Below are positions 1 through 9,002 of a stretch of DNA of 64,000 bases, in pieces. The DNA comes from Streptomyces sp. ALI-76-A (GTDB taxonomy: Bacteria > Actinomycetota > Actinomycetes > Streptomycetales > Streptomycetaceae). The DNA lies in the NCBI RefSeq assembly GCF_030287445.1, contig NZ_JASVWB010000002.1, positions 1,550,001 through 1,614,000 of the forward strand, given 5' to 3'. The number at the start of each line of letters is the position of its first letter. Within the stretch, counting starts at the first letter, position 1. Made by a program: the position numbers and the translations under genes. The notes under the pieces were generated by a model. The model searched no databases. It was not told where the DNA came from and saw only the letters and a program-made list of their open reading frames with translations.

Positions 1-771
1 CGCTTCCGCGACGAACAGCAGGTCCGGGTGGTGCTCGCGGACGCGCGTGACGACGTACGGCCAGAAGTCCTCGGCGGGCGGCGGGCCCGCGCGGTCCTGC
101 CAGGTCCTCGCGAAGACGTCGTTCATCAGCAGCATCGCCATGTCGCAGCGCACGCCGTCCGCCTGGTCGCCGATGGACACGAGCGTGTCGACCGTCGCGG
201 CGCGCAGGTCGTCGCTGAAGGCGTTCAGCTGCACCACGTCCGGCCAGGGCGGGAAGTACGGGTCCCGGCCCCGGGCGTAGACCCGTCCGCCGGCCTCGAC
301 ATGGGCGCCGGGGGCCCGCGCCAGGTCGTCCGCGGTGCCCTGGATCAGGCAGCCGGGGCGTTCGGTGAGCCAGGGGTGGTCGGGGGCCACGTGGTTGGGC
401 ACGAAGTCGACAAGCAGCCGCAGCCCGCGGGCGGCCAGCCGGGCACGGGCCTCGGCCAGACCCTCGGGCCCGCCGAGGGAGGCGTCGACAACGTAGTCCC
501 TTACGCAGTACGGCGATCCGGTGATGTCCGCCTCGGTGAGGTCGGGCAGGGCCGCCCGGAACGACGCCAGGAGCCCCTCGTCCCCGAGGGCGATCCGCAC
601 CCCGGCCGGGCTGCGCTCCCAGACACCCATCAGCCACACGGTGTCGACACCCGGTCGTGCGACCTGGTCCCAGACCTCGTCGGGCACGTCGCCGAGGGTG
701 ACGGACCGGCCGTACCGTCGGCTCAGCTCACCGAGCCACACCAGGGTGTTGATCTCGAGGATCACCGTCAT
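1..771 (-). CDS. GH13 alpha-amylase family glycosidase (3' end cut by window edge)
   Basis: Only the first 257 residues are inside the window; the gene continues past position 1. The start is an ATG preceded by GAGGAG at a good distance. Conserved GH13 regions are visible: DFVPNHV (region I), DGVRCDMAML, which carries the nucleophile Asp and the invariant Arg (region II), and FVAEA, which carries the acid/base Glu (region III). No signal peptide is seen, so a cytoplasmic role in alpha-glucan or trehalose metabolism is likely. The exact specificity cannot be told from the N-terminal half. It overlaps the preceding small ORF by an ATGA junction. Confidence 0.85.
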   Translation of the reverse strand, partial: MTVILEINTLVWLGELSRRYGRSVTLGDVPDEVWDQVARPGVDTVWLMGVWERSPAGVRIALGDEGLLASFRAALPDLTEADITGSPYCVRDYVVDASLGGPEGLAEARARLAARGLRLLVDFVPNHVAPDHPWLTERPGCLIQGTADDLARAPGAHVEAGGRVYARGRDPYFPPWPDVVQLNAFSDDLRAATVDTLVSIGDQADGVRCDMAMLLMNDVFARTWQDRAGPPPAEDFWPYVVTRVREHHPDLLFVAEA

Positions 772-1139
772 GGCAGCGGCTCCTCACGGTCGCCGGGTGC
801 CCTGCCGGGCGAGGCCGGTCCGGTGGGCGGCGCCGGGTCCCGCGCCGCCGCCGCGGTGGGCGCACTCTCCGCTCGTGCCGCCGTGGACGTACGCGTCACC
901 GGCGCGGGCGTGGACGTACGCCTCGCCGGCCCCTGCGCCGGCGCCCTCGCCCCGGCGGTGGGCGCGGGCCCGGTCGTCGGTGCGGGACGACCAGGTGTCA
1001 CCGTCGGGGCTGTCGTCCCGCCGCCTGCCGTGTCCGGGTGCCGCTCGCTCAGGTGCGGGTCCCGGCGCCGTCGGGGCGCCACGCCCGCGCCTGCCTCCGC
1101 CGGCCGCCGCTCGGCGTCCGCACCGCCGTCACGCGCCAT
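768..1139 (-). CDS. small disordered Pro/Ala/Thr/Arg-rich protein coupled to the GH13 gene
   Basis: A 123-aa reading frame that I do not recognise. It starts at an ATG with a strong GGAGG seven bases upstream, and its TGA overlaps the ATG of the GH13 gene (ATGA), as in translationally coupled pairs. The product would be almost entirely Ala, Pro, Thr, Arg and Gly with no predicted fold, membrane segment or domain. The DNA contains a two-copy near-direct repeat around 880-940. It may be a real linker-like or leader protein, or simply an open frame in GC-rich intergenic DNA; the RBS and stop/start overlap favour translation. Confidence 0.45.
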   Translation of the reverse strand: MARDGGADAERRPAEAGAGVAPRRRRDPHLSERHPDTAGGGTTAPTVTPGRPAPTTGPAPTAGARAPAQGPARRTSTPAPVTRTSTAARAESAPTAAAARDPAPPTGPASPGRAPGDREEPLP

Positions 1140-1255
1140 CGCCGTCCTCCTCGCCGCCCCGCCCGCGCGTCCGGAGTGGGACGGCTGGGGCGGGGCCGCG
1201 ACGGCGGAGGACGCCGCAGGGCGCCGTGGTACGGCTCGGGCGACCCTGGCCCGGC

Positions 1256-4200
1256 TCACGCCAACTCGACGAGCAGGTCGCCGCCCTCCACCTGCTGGAT
1301 CTTGTTGATCGCCAGCCGGGAGACCCGCCCGGCCCTGGGCGCGGTGATCGCCGCCTCCATCTTCATCGCCTCGATGGTGGCGACGGTGGCACCGGCGTCC
1401 ACCTCGTCCCCCTCGGCGACGGTGAGCGTGACGACCCCGGCGAACGGGGCGGCGACATGGCCGGAGTTGGCGCGGTCGGCCTTCTCGGTGGTGGGGATGT
1501 CGGAGGAGACCGCGGCGTCCCGGACCTGGATGGGCCGCAGCTGCCCGTTCAGGGAGGACATCACGGTGCGCATGCCCCGCTCGTCGGCCTCGCCGATGGC
1601 TTCCAGCGCGATCAGCAGCCGCACACCGGGGTCGAGGTCGACGGCGTACTCCTTGCCGGGCCTGAGCCCGTAGAAGAAGTCCTTGCTGTCCAGCAGGCTG
1701 GTGTCGCCGTAGGTGTCCCGGTGGGTCTCGAACTCGCGTGTCGGGCCGGGGAACAGCAGCCGGTTGAGGGTGGCGCGCCGGTCCTTCTCCAGGCCGGTAC
1801 GGTCCTCGGCGGTCAGTTCCTGGACGGGCTTGGCCTCGGCGCGGCCCTGGAGCGCCTTGCTGCGGAACGGCTCCGGCCAGCCGCCGGGCGGGGTGCCCAG
1901 CTCGCCGCGCAGGAAGCCGATGACGGAGTCGGGGATGTCGAACTTGTCGGGCGTCGCCTCGAACTCCTCGGGTGCCACTCCGGCGCCGACGAGGTGCAGT
2001 GCCAGGTCGCCGACCACCTTGGACGACGGGGTGACCTTCACCAGGTGGCCGAGGATGCGGTCGGCGGCGGCGTACATCGCCTCGATGTCCTCGAAGCGGT
2101 CGCCGAGGCCGAGCGCCACCGCCTGGGTGCGCAGGTTGGAGAGCTGGCCGCCGGGGATCTCGTGGTCGTAGACGCGTCCGGTCGGGGAGGCGAGGCCCGC
2201 CTCGAACGGGGCGTAGATCCTGCGGACGCTCTCCCAGTACGGCTCCAGGTCGCCGACGGCCTTCAGGCCGAGGCCGGTGGGCCGTTCGGAGTGGTCGGTC
2301 GCGGCCACGATCGCCGACAGCGACGGCTGCGAGGTGGTGCCCGCCATGGACGCCACCGCCCCGTCCACGGCGTCCGCGCCGGCCTGGATCGCCGCCAGGT
2401 AGGTGGCGAGCTGCCCGCCCGCGGTGTCGTGGGTGTGCAGGTGCACCGGCAGGTCGAACTCGCGGCGCAGGGCGGAGACCAGCTTCGCGGCGGCGGGGGC
2501 GCGCAGCAGGCCCGCCATGTCCTTGACGGCCAGCACGTGGGCGCCCGCGTCCACGATCTGCTCGGCCAGCCGGAGGTAGTAGTCGAGCGTGTACAGGCGC
2601 TCGTCCGGGTCGGACAGGTCGGAGGTGTAGCACAGGGCCACCTCGGCGACGGCGGTGCCGGTGGCGCGTACGGCGTCGATGGCGGGACGCATCTGGCCGA
2701 CGTCGTTGAGCGCGTCGAAGATGCGGAAGATGTCGATGCCGGTGTGCGCGGCCTCCTGCACGAAGGCGTCGGTCACCTCGGTCGGGTACGGGGTGTAACC
2801 CACGGTGTTGCGGCCGCGCAGCAGCATCTGCAAACACAGGTTCGGCACGGCCTCGCGCAGGGCGGCCAGACGTTCCCAGGGGTCCTCGGCGAGGAAGCGC
2901 AGGGCGACGTCGTAGGTGGCGCCGCCCCAGCACTCCAGGGACAGCAGCTGCGGCAGGGTCCGGGCGACCACCGGGGCGACGGCGAGCATGTCCTTGGTGC
3001 GGACGCGGGTGGCGAGCAGCGACTGGTGGGCGTCGCGGAAGGTGGTGTCGGTGACGCCGATGGCCGGCGACTCGCGCAGCCACCGGGCGAAGCCCTCGGG
3101 ACCGAGTTCGGTGAGTGTCTGCTTCGACCCGGCGGCGGGCTCGGTGTCCTCGACGCGCGGGAGCTTGCCGGTGGGGTCGATGAGGTCGGGCCGCTCGCCG
3201 TGCGGCTTGTTCACCGTCACGTCGGCCAGGTAGGTGAGCAGCTTGGTGCCGCGGTCCGCGGAGTGGCGGGAGGTCAGCAGGTGCGGGCGCTGCTCGATGA
3301 ACGACGTGGTGACGCGGCCGGCCTGGAAGTCCGGGTCGTCGAGGACGGCCTGGAGGAACGGGATGTTGGTGGACACGCCGCGGATGCGGAACTCGGCCAC
3401 GGCGCGCCGGGCGCGGTTGACCGCGGTGGTGAAGTCCCGGCCCCGGCAGGTGAGTTTGACCAGCATGGAGTCGAAGTGCGCGCTGATCTCCGTACCCGCG
3501 TGGGTGGTTCCGCCGTCGAGCCGGATGCCGGAGCCGCCGGGTGAGCGGTAGGCGCTGATCCGGCCGGTGTCCGGGCGGAAGCCGTTGGCGGGGTCCTCGG
3601 TGGTGATCCGGCACTGGAGGGCGGCGCCGCGCAGGGTGACGGTCTCCTGGGAGAGGCCGAGGTCGGCCAGGGTCTCGCCGGCGGCGATCCGCAGCTGTGC
3701 CTGGACGAGGTCGACGTCGGTGACCTCCTCGGTCACCGTGTGCTCGACCTGGATGCGGGGGTTCATCTCGATGAAGACGTGGTTGCCGTCGCGGTCGAGC
3801 AGGAACTCCACGGTGCCCGCGTTGCGGTAGCCGATCTCCCGGGCGAACCGGACGGCGTCGGCGCAGATCCGGTCACGCAGGGCCGGGTCGAGGTTGGGCG
3901 CCGGCGCCAGCTCGATGACCTTCTGGTGGCGGCGCTGCACCGAACAGTCCCGCTCGAACAGGTGGATGACGTCGCCGTGGCCGTCGGCGAGGATCTGCAC
4001 CTCGATGTGACGGGGTTCGACGACGGCCTTCTCCAGGAAGACGGTGGCGTCGCCGAACGCGGACGCCGCCTCACGGGCCGCCGCCTCGATGGACTCCCGC
4101 AGCTGCGCGGGCTCCTCGACCCGGCGCATGCCGCGCCCGCCGCCGCCTGCCACGGCCTTGACGAACACCGGGAAGCCGACGTCCTCGGCGGCGCGGACCA

Positions 4201-4630
4201 GTTCGTCCACGTCGCTGGAGGGCGCCGACGAGCCCAGGACGGGTACGCCGGCCGCGCGGGCGGCGGCCACCGCGCTCGCCTTGTTGCCCGTCAGTTCCAG
4301 GATCTGCGCGCTCGGTCCGACGAAGGTGATGCCCGCCTCTTCGCACGCGCGCGCGAGGTCCGGGTTCTCGGACAGGAACCCGTAGCCCGGGTAGACCGCG
4401 TCGGCACCGGCCAGGCGGGCGGCGCGGATGATCTCCTCGACGGACAGGTAGGCCCGCACCGGGTGCCCCGGTTCACCGATCTCGTAGGCCTCGTCCGCCT
4501 TCAGCCGGTGCAGCGAGTTGCGGTCCTCGTGCGGGAAGACGGCGACGGTCCGCGCACCCACCTCGTAGCCGGCGCGGAACGCGCGAATCGCGATCTCACC
4601 ACGGTTGGCGACCAGTACCTTGCGGAGCAT
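1256..4630 (-). CDS. pyc: pyruvate carboxylase
   Basis: An 1124-aa single-chain pyruvate carboxylase, the usual length for the family. It makes oxaloacetate from pyruvate, bicarbonate and ATP (anaplerosis). Order of domains: biotin carboxylase from the first residue (MLRKVLVANRGEIAIR), an ATP-grasp segment with the Gly-rich GGGGRGMR loop, the carboxyltransferase barrel (starting near GVTDTTFRDAHQS, with the metal-binding HLHTHD), and the C-terminal biotinyl domain with EAMKME, biotin Lys near residue 1090. The start at 4630 is preferred over an upstream frame extension because MLRKVLVANRGE is the family N-terminus and GAAGGGA lies just upstream. It appears monocistronic. Confidence 0.96.
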   Translation of the reverse strand: MLRKVLVANRGEIAIRAFRAGYEVGARTVAVFPHEDRNSLHRLKADEAYEIGEPGHPVRAYLSVEEIIRAARLAGADAVYPGYGFLSENPDLARACEEAGITFVGPSAQILELTGNKASAVAAARAAGVPVLGSSAPSSDVDELVRAAEDVGFPVFVKAVAGGGGRGMRRVEEPAQLRESIEAAAREAASAFGDATVFLEKAVVEPRHIEVQILADGHGDVIHLFERDCSVQRRHQKVIELAPAPNLDPALRDRICADAVRFAREIGYRNAGTVEFLLDRDGNHVFIEMNPRIQVEHTVTEEVTDVDLVQAQLRIAAGETLADLGLSQETVTLRGAALQCRITTEDPANGFRPDTGRISAYRSPGGSGIRLDGGTTHAGTEISAHFDSMLVKLTCRGRDFTTAVNRARRAVAEFRIRGVSTNIPFLQAVLDDPDFQAGRVTTSFIEQRPHLLTSRHSADRGTKLLTYLADVTVNKPHGERPDLIDPTGKLPRVEDTEPAAGSKQTLTELGPEGFARWLRESPAIGVTDTTFRDAHQSLLATRVRTKDMLAVAPVVARTLPQLLSLECWGGATYDVALRFLAEDPWERLAALREAVPNLCLQMLLRGRNTVGYTPYPTEVTDAFVQEAAHTGIDIFRIFDALNDVGQMRPAIDAVRATGTAVAEVALCYTSDLSDPDERLYTLDYYLRLAEQIVDAGAHVLAVKDMAGLLRAPAAAKLVSALRREFDLPVHLHTHDTAGGQLATYLAAIQAGADAVDGAVASMAGTTSQPSLSAIVAATDHSERPTGLGLKAVGDLEPYWESVRRIYAPFEAGLASPTGRVYDHEIPGGQLSNLRTQAVALGLGDRFEDIEAMYAAADRILGHLVKVTPSSKVVGDLALHLVGAGVAPEEFEATPDKFDIPDSVIGFLRGELGTPPGGWPEPFRSKALQGRAEAKPVQELTAEDRTGLEKDRRATLNRLLFPGPTREFETHRDTYGDTSLLDSKDFFYGLRPGKEYAVDLDPGVRLLIALEAIGEADERGMRTVMSSLNGQLRPIQVRDAAVSSDIPTTEKADRANSGHVAAPFAGVVTLTVAEGDEVDAGATVATIEAMKMEAAITAPRAGRVSRLAINKIQQVEGGDLLVELA

Positions 4631-4729
4631 TCCCGATCCCTTCGGCCTGCCGGTGAAGAACACCATGGTCTCGGCTATACCCCGGCCGTGCCATGAGACC
4701 CGGATCACGTGCCCGGTGTGTCGCGGAAC

Positions 4730-6283
4730 TCAGACCGGACCGAGCCCGGTCCCGCCCTTGAGACGCTCCAGATCGGAGGGCCTGACCTGGATGACCAGGA
4801 CCGCGATGAGCGCGGCGACCGCCGTGAAGACCGCGGCCACCACGAAGGCCGCCGAGATGCCGGCGGTGAGCACCTCGTCGGCCCAGGGCGGCGGAAGCTG
4901 CCCGGTGCGTTCGAAGCGCAGCCGCTCGGCCGGGGTCGCCTGGGCCAGGAAGCGCGGTATCTGCTTCTCCGCCTCGTTGGTGTTGGCCGTACCGAACGTC
5001 GTGACCAGGATCGACAGGCCGAGCGAGCCGCCGACCTGCTGGGTGGCGTTGAGGAGCCCGGAGGCCGCTCCGGTCTCCTGGGACGAGACGTTGGAGAGCG
5101 CCATCAGGGTGAGCGCGACGAACTCCATGCCCATCCCCAGGCTGAACACGAGGATCGGGCCCAGGACGCTGCCCGCGTAGGTGGAGTGGACGTCGGTCAG
5201 GGTCAGCCAGGCCAGGCCCACGGCGGCGAGGATCGCGCCCCCCACCATGAAGGGCTTGGGCCCGAAGATGGGCAGGAACCGTGAGGCGAGGCCGGCGCCG
5301 ACCGCGATGACCGCGCTCACCGGCAGGAAGGCGAACCCGGTGGCCAGCGGACTGAAGTCCAGCACGTTCTGCACGAAGAGCGTGAGGAAGAAGAACATGC
5401 CGAAGATCGCGGCGGCGAGGCACAGCATGATCCCGTACGTGCCCGCCCGGTTGCGGTCGGCGAACATGTGGAGCGGGGTGATCGGCTGCGGGGAGCGCCA
5501 CTCGATCAGGACGAACCCCACCAGGATGACGACGGCCGCGGCGAACGAGGCCAGCGTGAGCGTGTCCCGCCAGCCTTCCTGCGCCGCCCTGATGAACCCG
5601 TACACCAGCAGGACCATGCCCACGGTGGAGGTGAGCGCGCCGGCGATGTCGAAGTGGCCCGGGTGGCGTTCGGACTCCCTGATGTAGCGGGGCGTGGCGA
5701 GGGCGATGAGCAGCCCGATGGGGACGTTGACGAAGAGCACCCACCGCCAGTTGAGCCACTCCACGAGCATCCCGCCCGCGAGGAGCCCGATCGCGCCGCC
5801 GCCCGCCGAGACCGCCGCGAAGACGCCGAACGCCCGGTTGCGCTCGGGTCCTTCGCGGAAGGTGGTGCTGACCAGGGAGAGGGCGGTCGGGGACGCGATG
5901 GCGCCGCCGACACCCTGGAGGGCACGCGCGGCGAGGAGTTGGGGCTCGTTCTGCGCGAACCCGCCGAGCAGGGAGGCGAGGACGAACAGCAGCACGCCGA
6001 AGACGAACACGCGCCGCCGGCCGAGGATGTCGCCGACCCGGCCGCCGAGCAGCAGCAGACCGCCGAAGGTGAGGGTGTACGCGTTGACCACCCAGGCCAG
6101 GCTGGTGGTGGAGAAGCCCAGGGAGCGCTGGATGTCCGGCAGCGCGATGTTCACGATGGTGATGTCCAGGACCACCATCAGCTGACAGGACGCGATGACC
6201 AGCAGGGCCATGGTGTTCCCGCCACCGCCGGATTCCCGGGTGGTGGTCTGGGGCGCGGAAGTCGGGTTCGGGTCAGTGCTCAT
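4730..6283 (-). CDS. MFS drug exporter, DHA2 (14-TM, EmrB/QacA) family
   Basis: 517 aa, very hydrophobic, with about 14 membrane segments. The first helix carries VLDITIVNIALPDI, the DHA2 family motif, followed by a GGRVGDILGRRR loop (motif A). It is probably a proton-driven efflux pump for a toxic compound; the substrate is not readable. The start chosen gives a short polar N-terminus (MSTDPNPTS) before the first helix. It is divergent from the DUF427 gene, and the 312-bp gap contains a nested inverted repeat at 6327-6359 that could bind a regulator, although no TetR-type gene is adjacent. Confidence 0.9.
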   Translation of the reverse strand: MSTDPNPTSAPQTTTRESGGGGNTMALLVIASCQLMVVLDITIVNIALPDIQRSLGFSTTSLAWVVNAYTLTFGGLLLLGGRVGDILGRRRVFVFGVLLFVLASLLGGFAQNEPQLLAARALQGVGGAIASPTALSLVSTTFREGPERNRAFGVFAAVSAGGGAIGLLAGGMLVEWLNWRWVLFVNVPIGLLIALATPRYIRESERHPGHFDIAGALTSTVGMVLLVYGFIRAAQEGWRDTLTLASFAAAVVILVGFVLIEWRSPQPITPLHMFADRNRAGTYGIMLCLAAAIFGMFFFLTLFVQNVLDFSPLATGFAFLPVSAVIAVGAGLASRFLPIFGPKPFMVGGAILAAVGLAWLTLTDVHSTYAGSVLGPILVFSLGMGMEFVALTLMALSNVSSQETGAASGLLNATQQVGGSLGLSILVTTFGTANTNEAEKQIPRFLAQATPAERLRFERTGQLPPPWADEVLTAGISAAFVVAAVFTAVAALIAVLVIQVRPSDLERLKGGTGLGPV

Positions 6284-6326
6284 TTGGCTCGCACTCTCGG
6301 GGGTCGCACCCTCGCGAGGGGCCGGT

Positions 6327-6359
6327 GAACGGTTTCGTCCACCGCGGTGTCCACCGTTC
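6327..6359. promoter_or_regulatory. nested inverted repeat upstream of the MFS exporter
   Basis: GAACGGT at 6327-6333 is repeated in inverse orientation as ACCGTTC at 6353-6359. Between them is the perfect 10-bp palindrome CACCGCGGTG (6340-6349). The element sits about 45-75 bp upstream of the MFS start codon, where an operator would lie. Regulator identity is unknown. Confidence 0.4.
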
Positions 6360-6595
6360 GACGGTACGCCCGCGCCCTGGCCCCCACCACTCGGATTCGG
6401 GGCCGGGCCCACTCGGACTCCTGGGCCGGGGCGGGGCCCTGTCACAGACGTCGGGCCGGCCGGCCCCCGCCCCGCCGGCCCGGCCCGCGCACCGTCGCCG
6501 ACGCCACTGTTCGCGGCCATGACGCTCGCGGGGCCATGATGGAGTGGTCGGGGACGGGGAACCGGCCCCGTCGGGCGAGCCGGAGGAGACCGACC

Positions 6596-7399
6596 ATGAC
6601 CACTCATCCCGCCGCGCAGGGCATCCGCACCACGCCGGAGGGCCTGCTGTGGGAGCCCAGCGAGCGCTGGGTGCGCGGGCGCAAGGGCGAGGTCACCGTC
6701 GTCGACAGCAGGCGCCCGGTCCTCGTGTGGGAACCGGGCGTACCCGTGCCGCTGTACGCGTTCCCGCGCGAGGACGTCCGGGAGGATGTGCTGCGTCCGG
6801 CCCAGCACCCTCCGACGGACCGCCGCACCGGGGTACGGGAGTTCTACGACCTCGACGTCGGCGGAGTGGTGGTCCGCAACGTGGCCTGGACGTTCACCGC
6901 CACCGACCTGGCCGGTCATCTCGCCTTCGCGTGGTTCCGGCGCTGGGACAGCGGCCTCGACCACTGGTACGAGGAGGAGGAAGAGATCTTCGTCCACCCC
7001 CGCGACCCGCACAAACGCGTCGACGCCCTCCCCAGCAGCCGCCATGTCCAGGTGGAGGTCGCCGGCCTGCTCGTCGCGGACACGCACCGGCCGGTGCTGC
7101 TCTTCGAGACCGGACTGCCGACCCGGTACTACGTTCCCCGCGAGGACGTCCGCCTCGATCTGTTCGAGCCCACCGACCACAGCACGGGCTGCCCCTACAA
7201 GGGGACGGCTCAGTACTGGAGTTGGCGCGGCGCGGAGGACGTGCCGGCGAACGTCGTCTGGAGCTACCCGGATCCGCTGCCGTCGGTGGCACCCGTGCAG
7301 GGGCTCCTCGCCTTCTACAACGAGGCCGTGGACATCGCCGTGGACGGCGCACGCCTGCCGCGTCCGGTCACGCCGTTCACCGCGAGCCTGTCGGCCTGA
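6596..7399 (+). CDS. DUF427 domain-containing protein (two DUF427 repeats)
   Basis: 267 aa; the ATG at 6596 follows GGAGGAGA. Two halves of about 120 residues share a pattern: a strand with RRPVLVWE or HRPVLLFE, then a Tyr-Pro-Arg-Glu-Asp-Val segment (AFPREDV, YVPREDV), then a Trp-Tyr-rich region (NVAWTFT, NVVWSY). This matches the tandem DUF427 layout found in actinobacteria. The fold is a small beta-tent; function is unknown. The gene is divergent from the MFS exporter. Confidence 0.85.
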   Translation: MTTHPAAQGIRTTPEGLLWEPSERWVRGRKGEVTVVDSRRPVLVWEPGVPVPLYAFPREDVREDVLRPAQHPPTDRRTGVREFYDLDVGGVVVRNVAWTFTATDLAGHLAFAWFRRWDSGLDHWYEEEEEIFVHPRDPHKRVDALPSSRHVQVEVAGLLVADTHRPVLLFETGLPTRYYVPREDVRLDLFEPTDHSTGCPYKGTAQYWSWRGAEDVPANVVWSYPDPLPSVAPVQGLLAFYNEAVDIAVDGARLPRPVTPFTASLSA

Positions 7400-7641
7400 C
7401 CGCGCCCGTGGCCCGGGGCCTGGTGTGCTGTGGGGGCCTCACCGGTGAGGATCACGCCCGCCGGGCTGCTGCGTCCCCGTCCGACGCTGTCCCTGGCGCG
7501 GTACGACCCCGCGGGGCACGACCGGGAGTCTCCCGGCCACGACCAGAAGCCCCGGGCGCACGCGCGCGAACCTCGGGTGGGCCCCGTGGCCCGGACCCCA
7601 CCGGCCTGGGCGGACACCGGTCAGCGGATCATCCTCTCCCT

Positions 7642-8716
7642 GTGGGACAGGTCCGCACCGACGACCGGCGTCACCCGCATCCCCGTCCCCGTCGGCGGTT
7701 CCGTCTCGACCTGCACCGCCACCTGCGGGACGCGCGCAGGGCCGGTGAGCTGCGGAGCCGGTCCCGGGCCGGCCGAGAGGACGTCCAAGGCGCCGCCGTC
7801 CCGGCCTGGGATCTGCTGGGCTCGGTGCCGCCAGGGCGTGGCTGTGCCGTCGGTCGGTGGGCGGCCGAGGCGGGGATCCTGCTCCGCGCCGAGGGGCGGC
7901 CACCGGAACCGTCGCCGGGCGCTGCGGAGGCCGGCACCCGCTGCTCCTGCACTTGCATGTGCGCCTGCACCTGCACCTGCTCGGGGACCCGGGCGGGGCC
8001 GGGCCGCCCGTACCGCGGGTCGCGGCGGTGTCCGGTGTCCGCGGACGGCGACGCCGGCGCGCTGCCGGTCCGGCCCGACACGGCGACCTGGGTGCCGCCC
8101 GACCTGGAGCTGATCCACCCCGGCTGGGTCGAAGTCGGCCGCCTGCACCCGCTGGTCGCGTCCGCGCTGGCGCCGGACCGTCCGCCGACCGGTCCCTGCC
8201 GGACATCGGACCCGGCCGACCCGGCCGGACAACCGCGTCTCGTGGAGTGCCGGGGAGCCAGGCACCGCATCGCCCTGGTCGACGGAATGCTGGCGACGCT
8301 GGACCACGTCCCGGGCGAGATCCGGCGGGAGGAGCTGCCGGCCGCGCTGACCGGCACCCCGCTGCCCTGTCTGCGGGTGATCGACGAGGCGCACCGTCGT
8401 CGGGAGTGCCTCACCGACGTCCGCGTCCGCCTCGACCACGGCTCGCCGGTGCGCTGGCCGTCGTCGAGGGCCTGCTGGGGGCCCTGAGGCGCTGGTGCGC
8501 GACGGCGCCCTGCGGGACGAACTGGAGGCGGCCGCGCGGCGGTGGATCGCGTACGGACTGGTCCGGGCGGGCACGCGGGCCCCGCGCCCGGCCGAGGACA
8601 ACCCCCACCACGTGCCCGGCTCACCGCGCCCCTGGGCCCGGGTGGCGGACATCGGGCAGGCGCTTCCTCTCTTCCGCGATGCGGAAGTGACCCCGGAAGC
8701 GACAACAATTTGCTGA
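7642..8716 (+). pseudogene. frameshifted remnant of an unidentified protein gene
   Basis: A coding-like frame begins near GTG 7642 and continues through VPAWDLLGSVPP, WVPPDLELIHPGW and VIDEAHRR to a stop at 8487. From about 8449 the sensible protein continues in the next frame (ALAVVEGLLG), and from about 8480 in the third (PEALVRDGALRDELEAAARRW) to 8716. This is the pattern left by two single-base deletions about 30 bp apart. An odd stretch near 7940-7980 encodes Cys at every second position (CSCTCMCACTCTCS). Family not recognised. Base-calling errors are the alternative to true decay. Confidence 0.6.
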
Positions 8717-8780
8717 TCGATCATGCCAAGTGGCAGCATCGCGCGGATCGCATCCATCCAGTTGGCGCATACTGGTGACA

Positions 8781-9002
8781 ATGCCAAAGTCACCCATGCC
8801 CAAGCGTCATCTGCCGACCAGCCCCTTCAAGGCCCCGGTCGTGCCGGTCCCCAAGCAGTTCGTCGTAGGAAGCCGAGTCACTCATGATGTGTACGGCCTC
8901 GGCCGGGTGACCGGTGTCGAGGAGGGCATCGCGGTGCTCGTCGACTTCGGATCACAGCAGACCCGGATCATGAGCCCGTACTCCAAGCTGACCAATCTCT
9001 GA
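8781..9002 (+). CDS. small conserved protein with a CarD/Tudor-like barrel motif
   Basis: 73 aa, rich in Val and Gly, with VVGSRVTHDVYGLGRVTGVEEG then AVLVDFG. This is the pattern of small SH3/Tudor-like barrels such as the CarD N-terminal domain (G-x-G-x-V-x-x-V). There is no membrane or signal sequence. The start may be ATG 8781 or ATG 8796 (MPKRHLPTS); neither has a strong RBS, so a leaderless or weakly initiated message is possible. The product could bind RNA polymerase or nucleic acid, but that is inference from fold alone. Confidence 0.7.
   Translation: MPKSPMPKRHLPTSPFKAPVVPVPKQFVVGSRVTHDVYGLGRVTGVEEGIAVLVDFGSQQTRIMSPYSKLTNL

Noticed and set aside
1256..4630. Long plus- and minus-strand open frames overlapping pyruvate carboxylase
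   Set aside because: They are Arg/Gly/Pro-rich shadow frames caused by the GC bias; pyruvate carboxylase explains the DNA fully.
7935..7985. CRISPR-like or cysteine-rich peptide signal from the TGC-repeat
   Set aside because: It is a simple 6-bp low-complexity tract without spacers and lies inside a broken frame.
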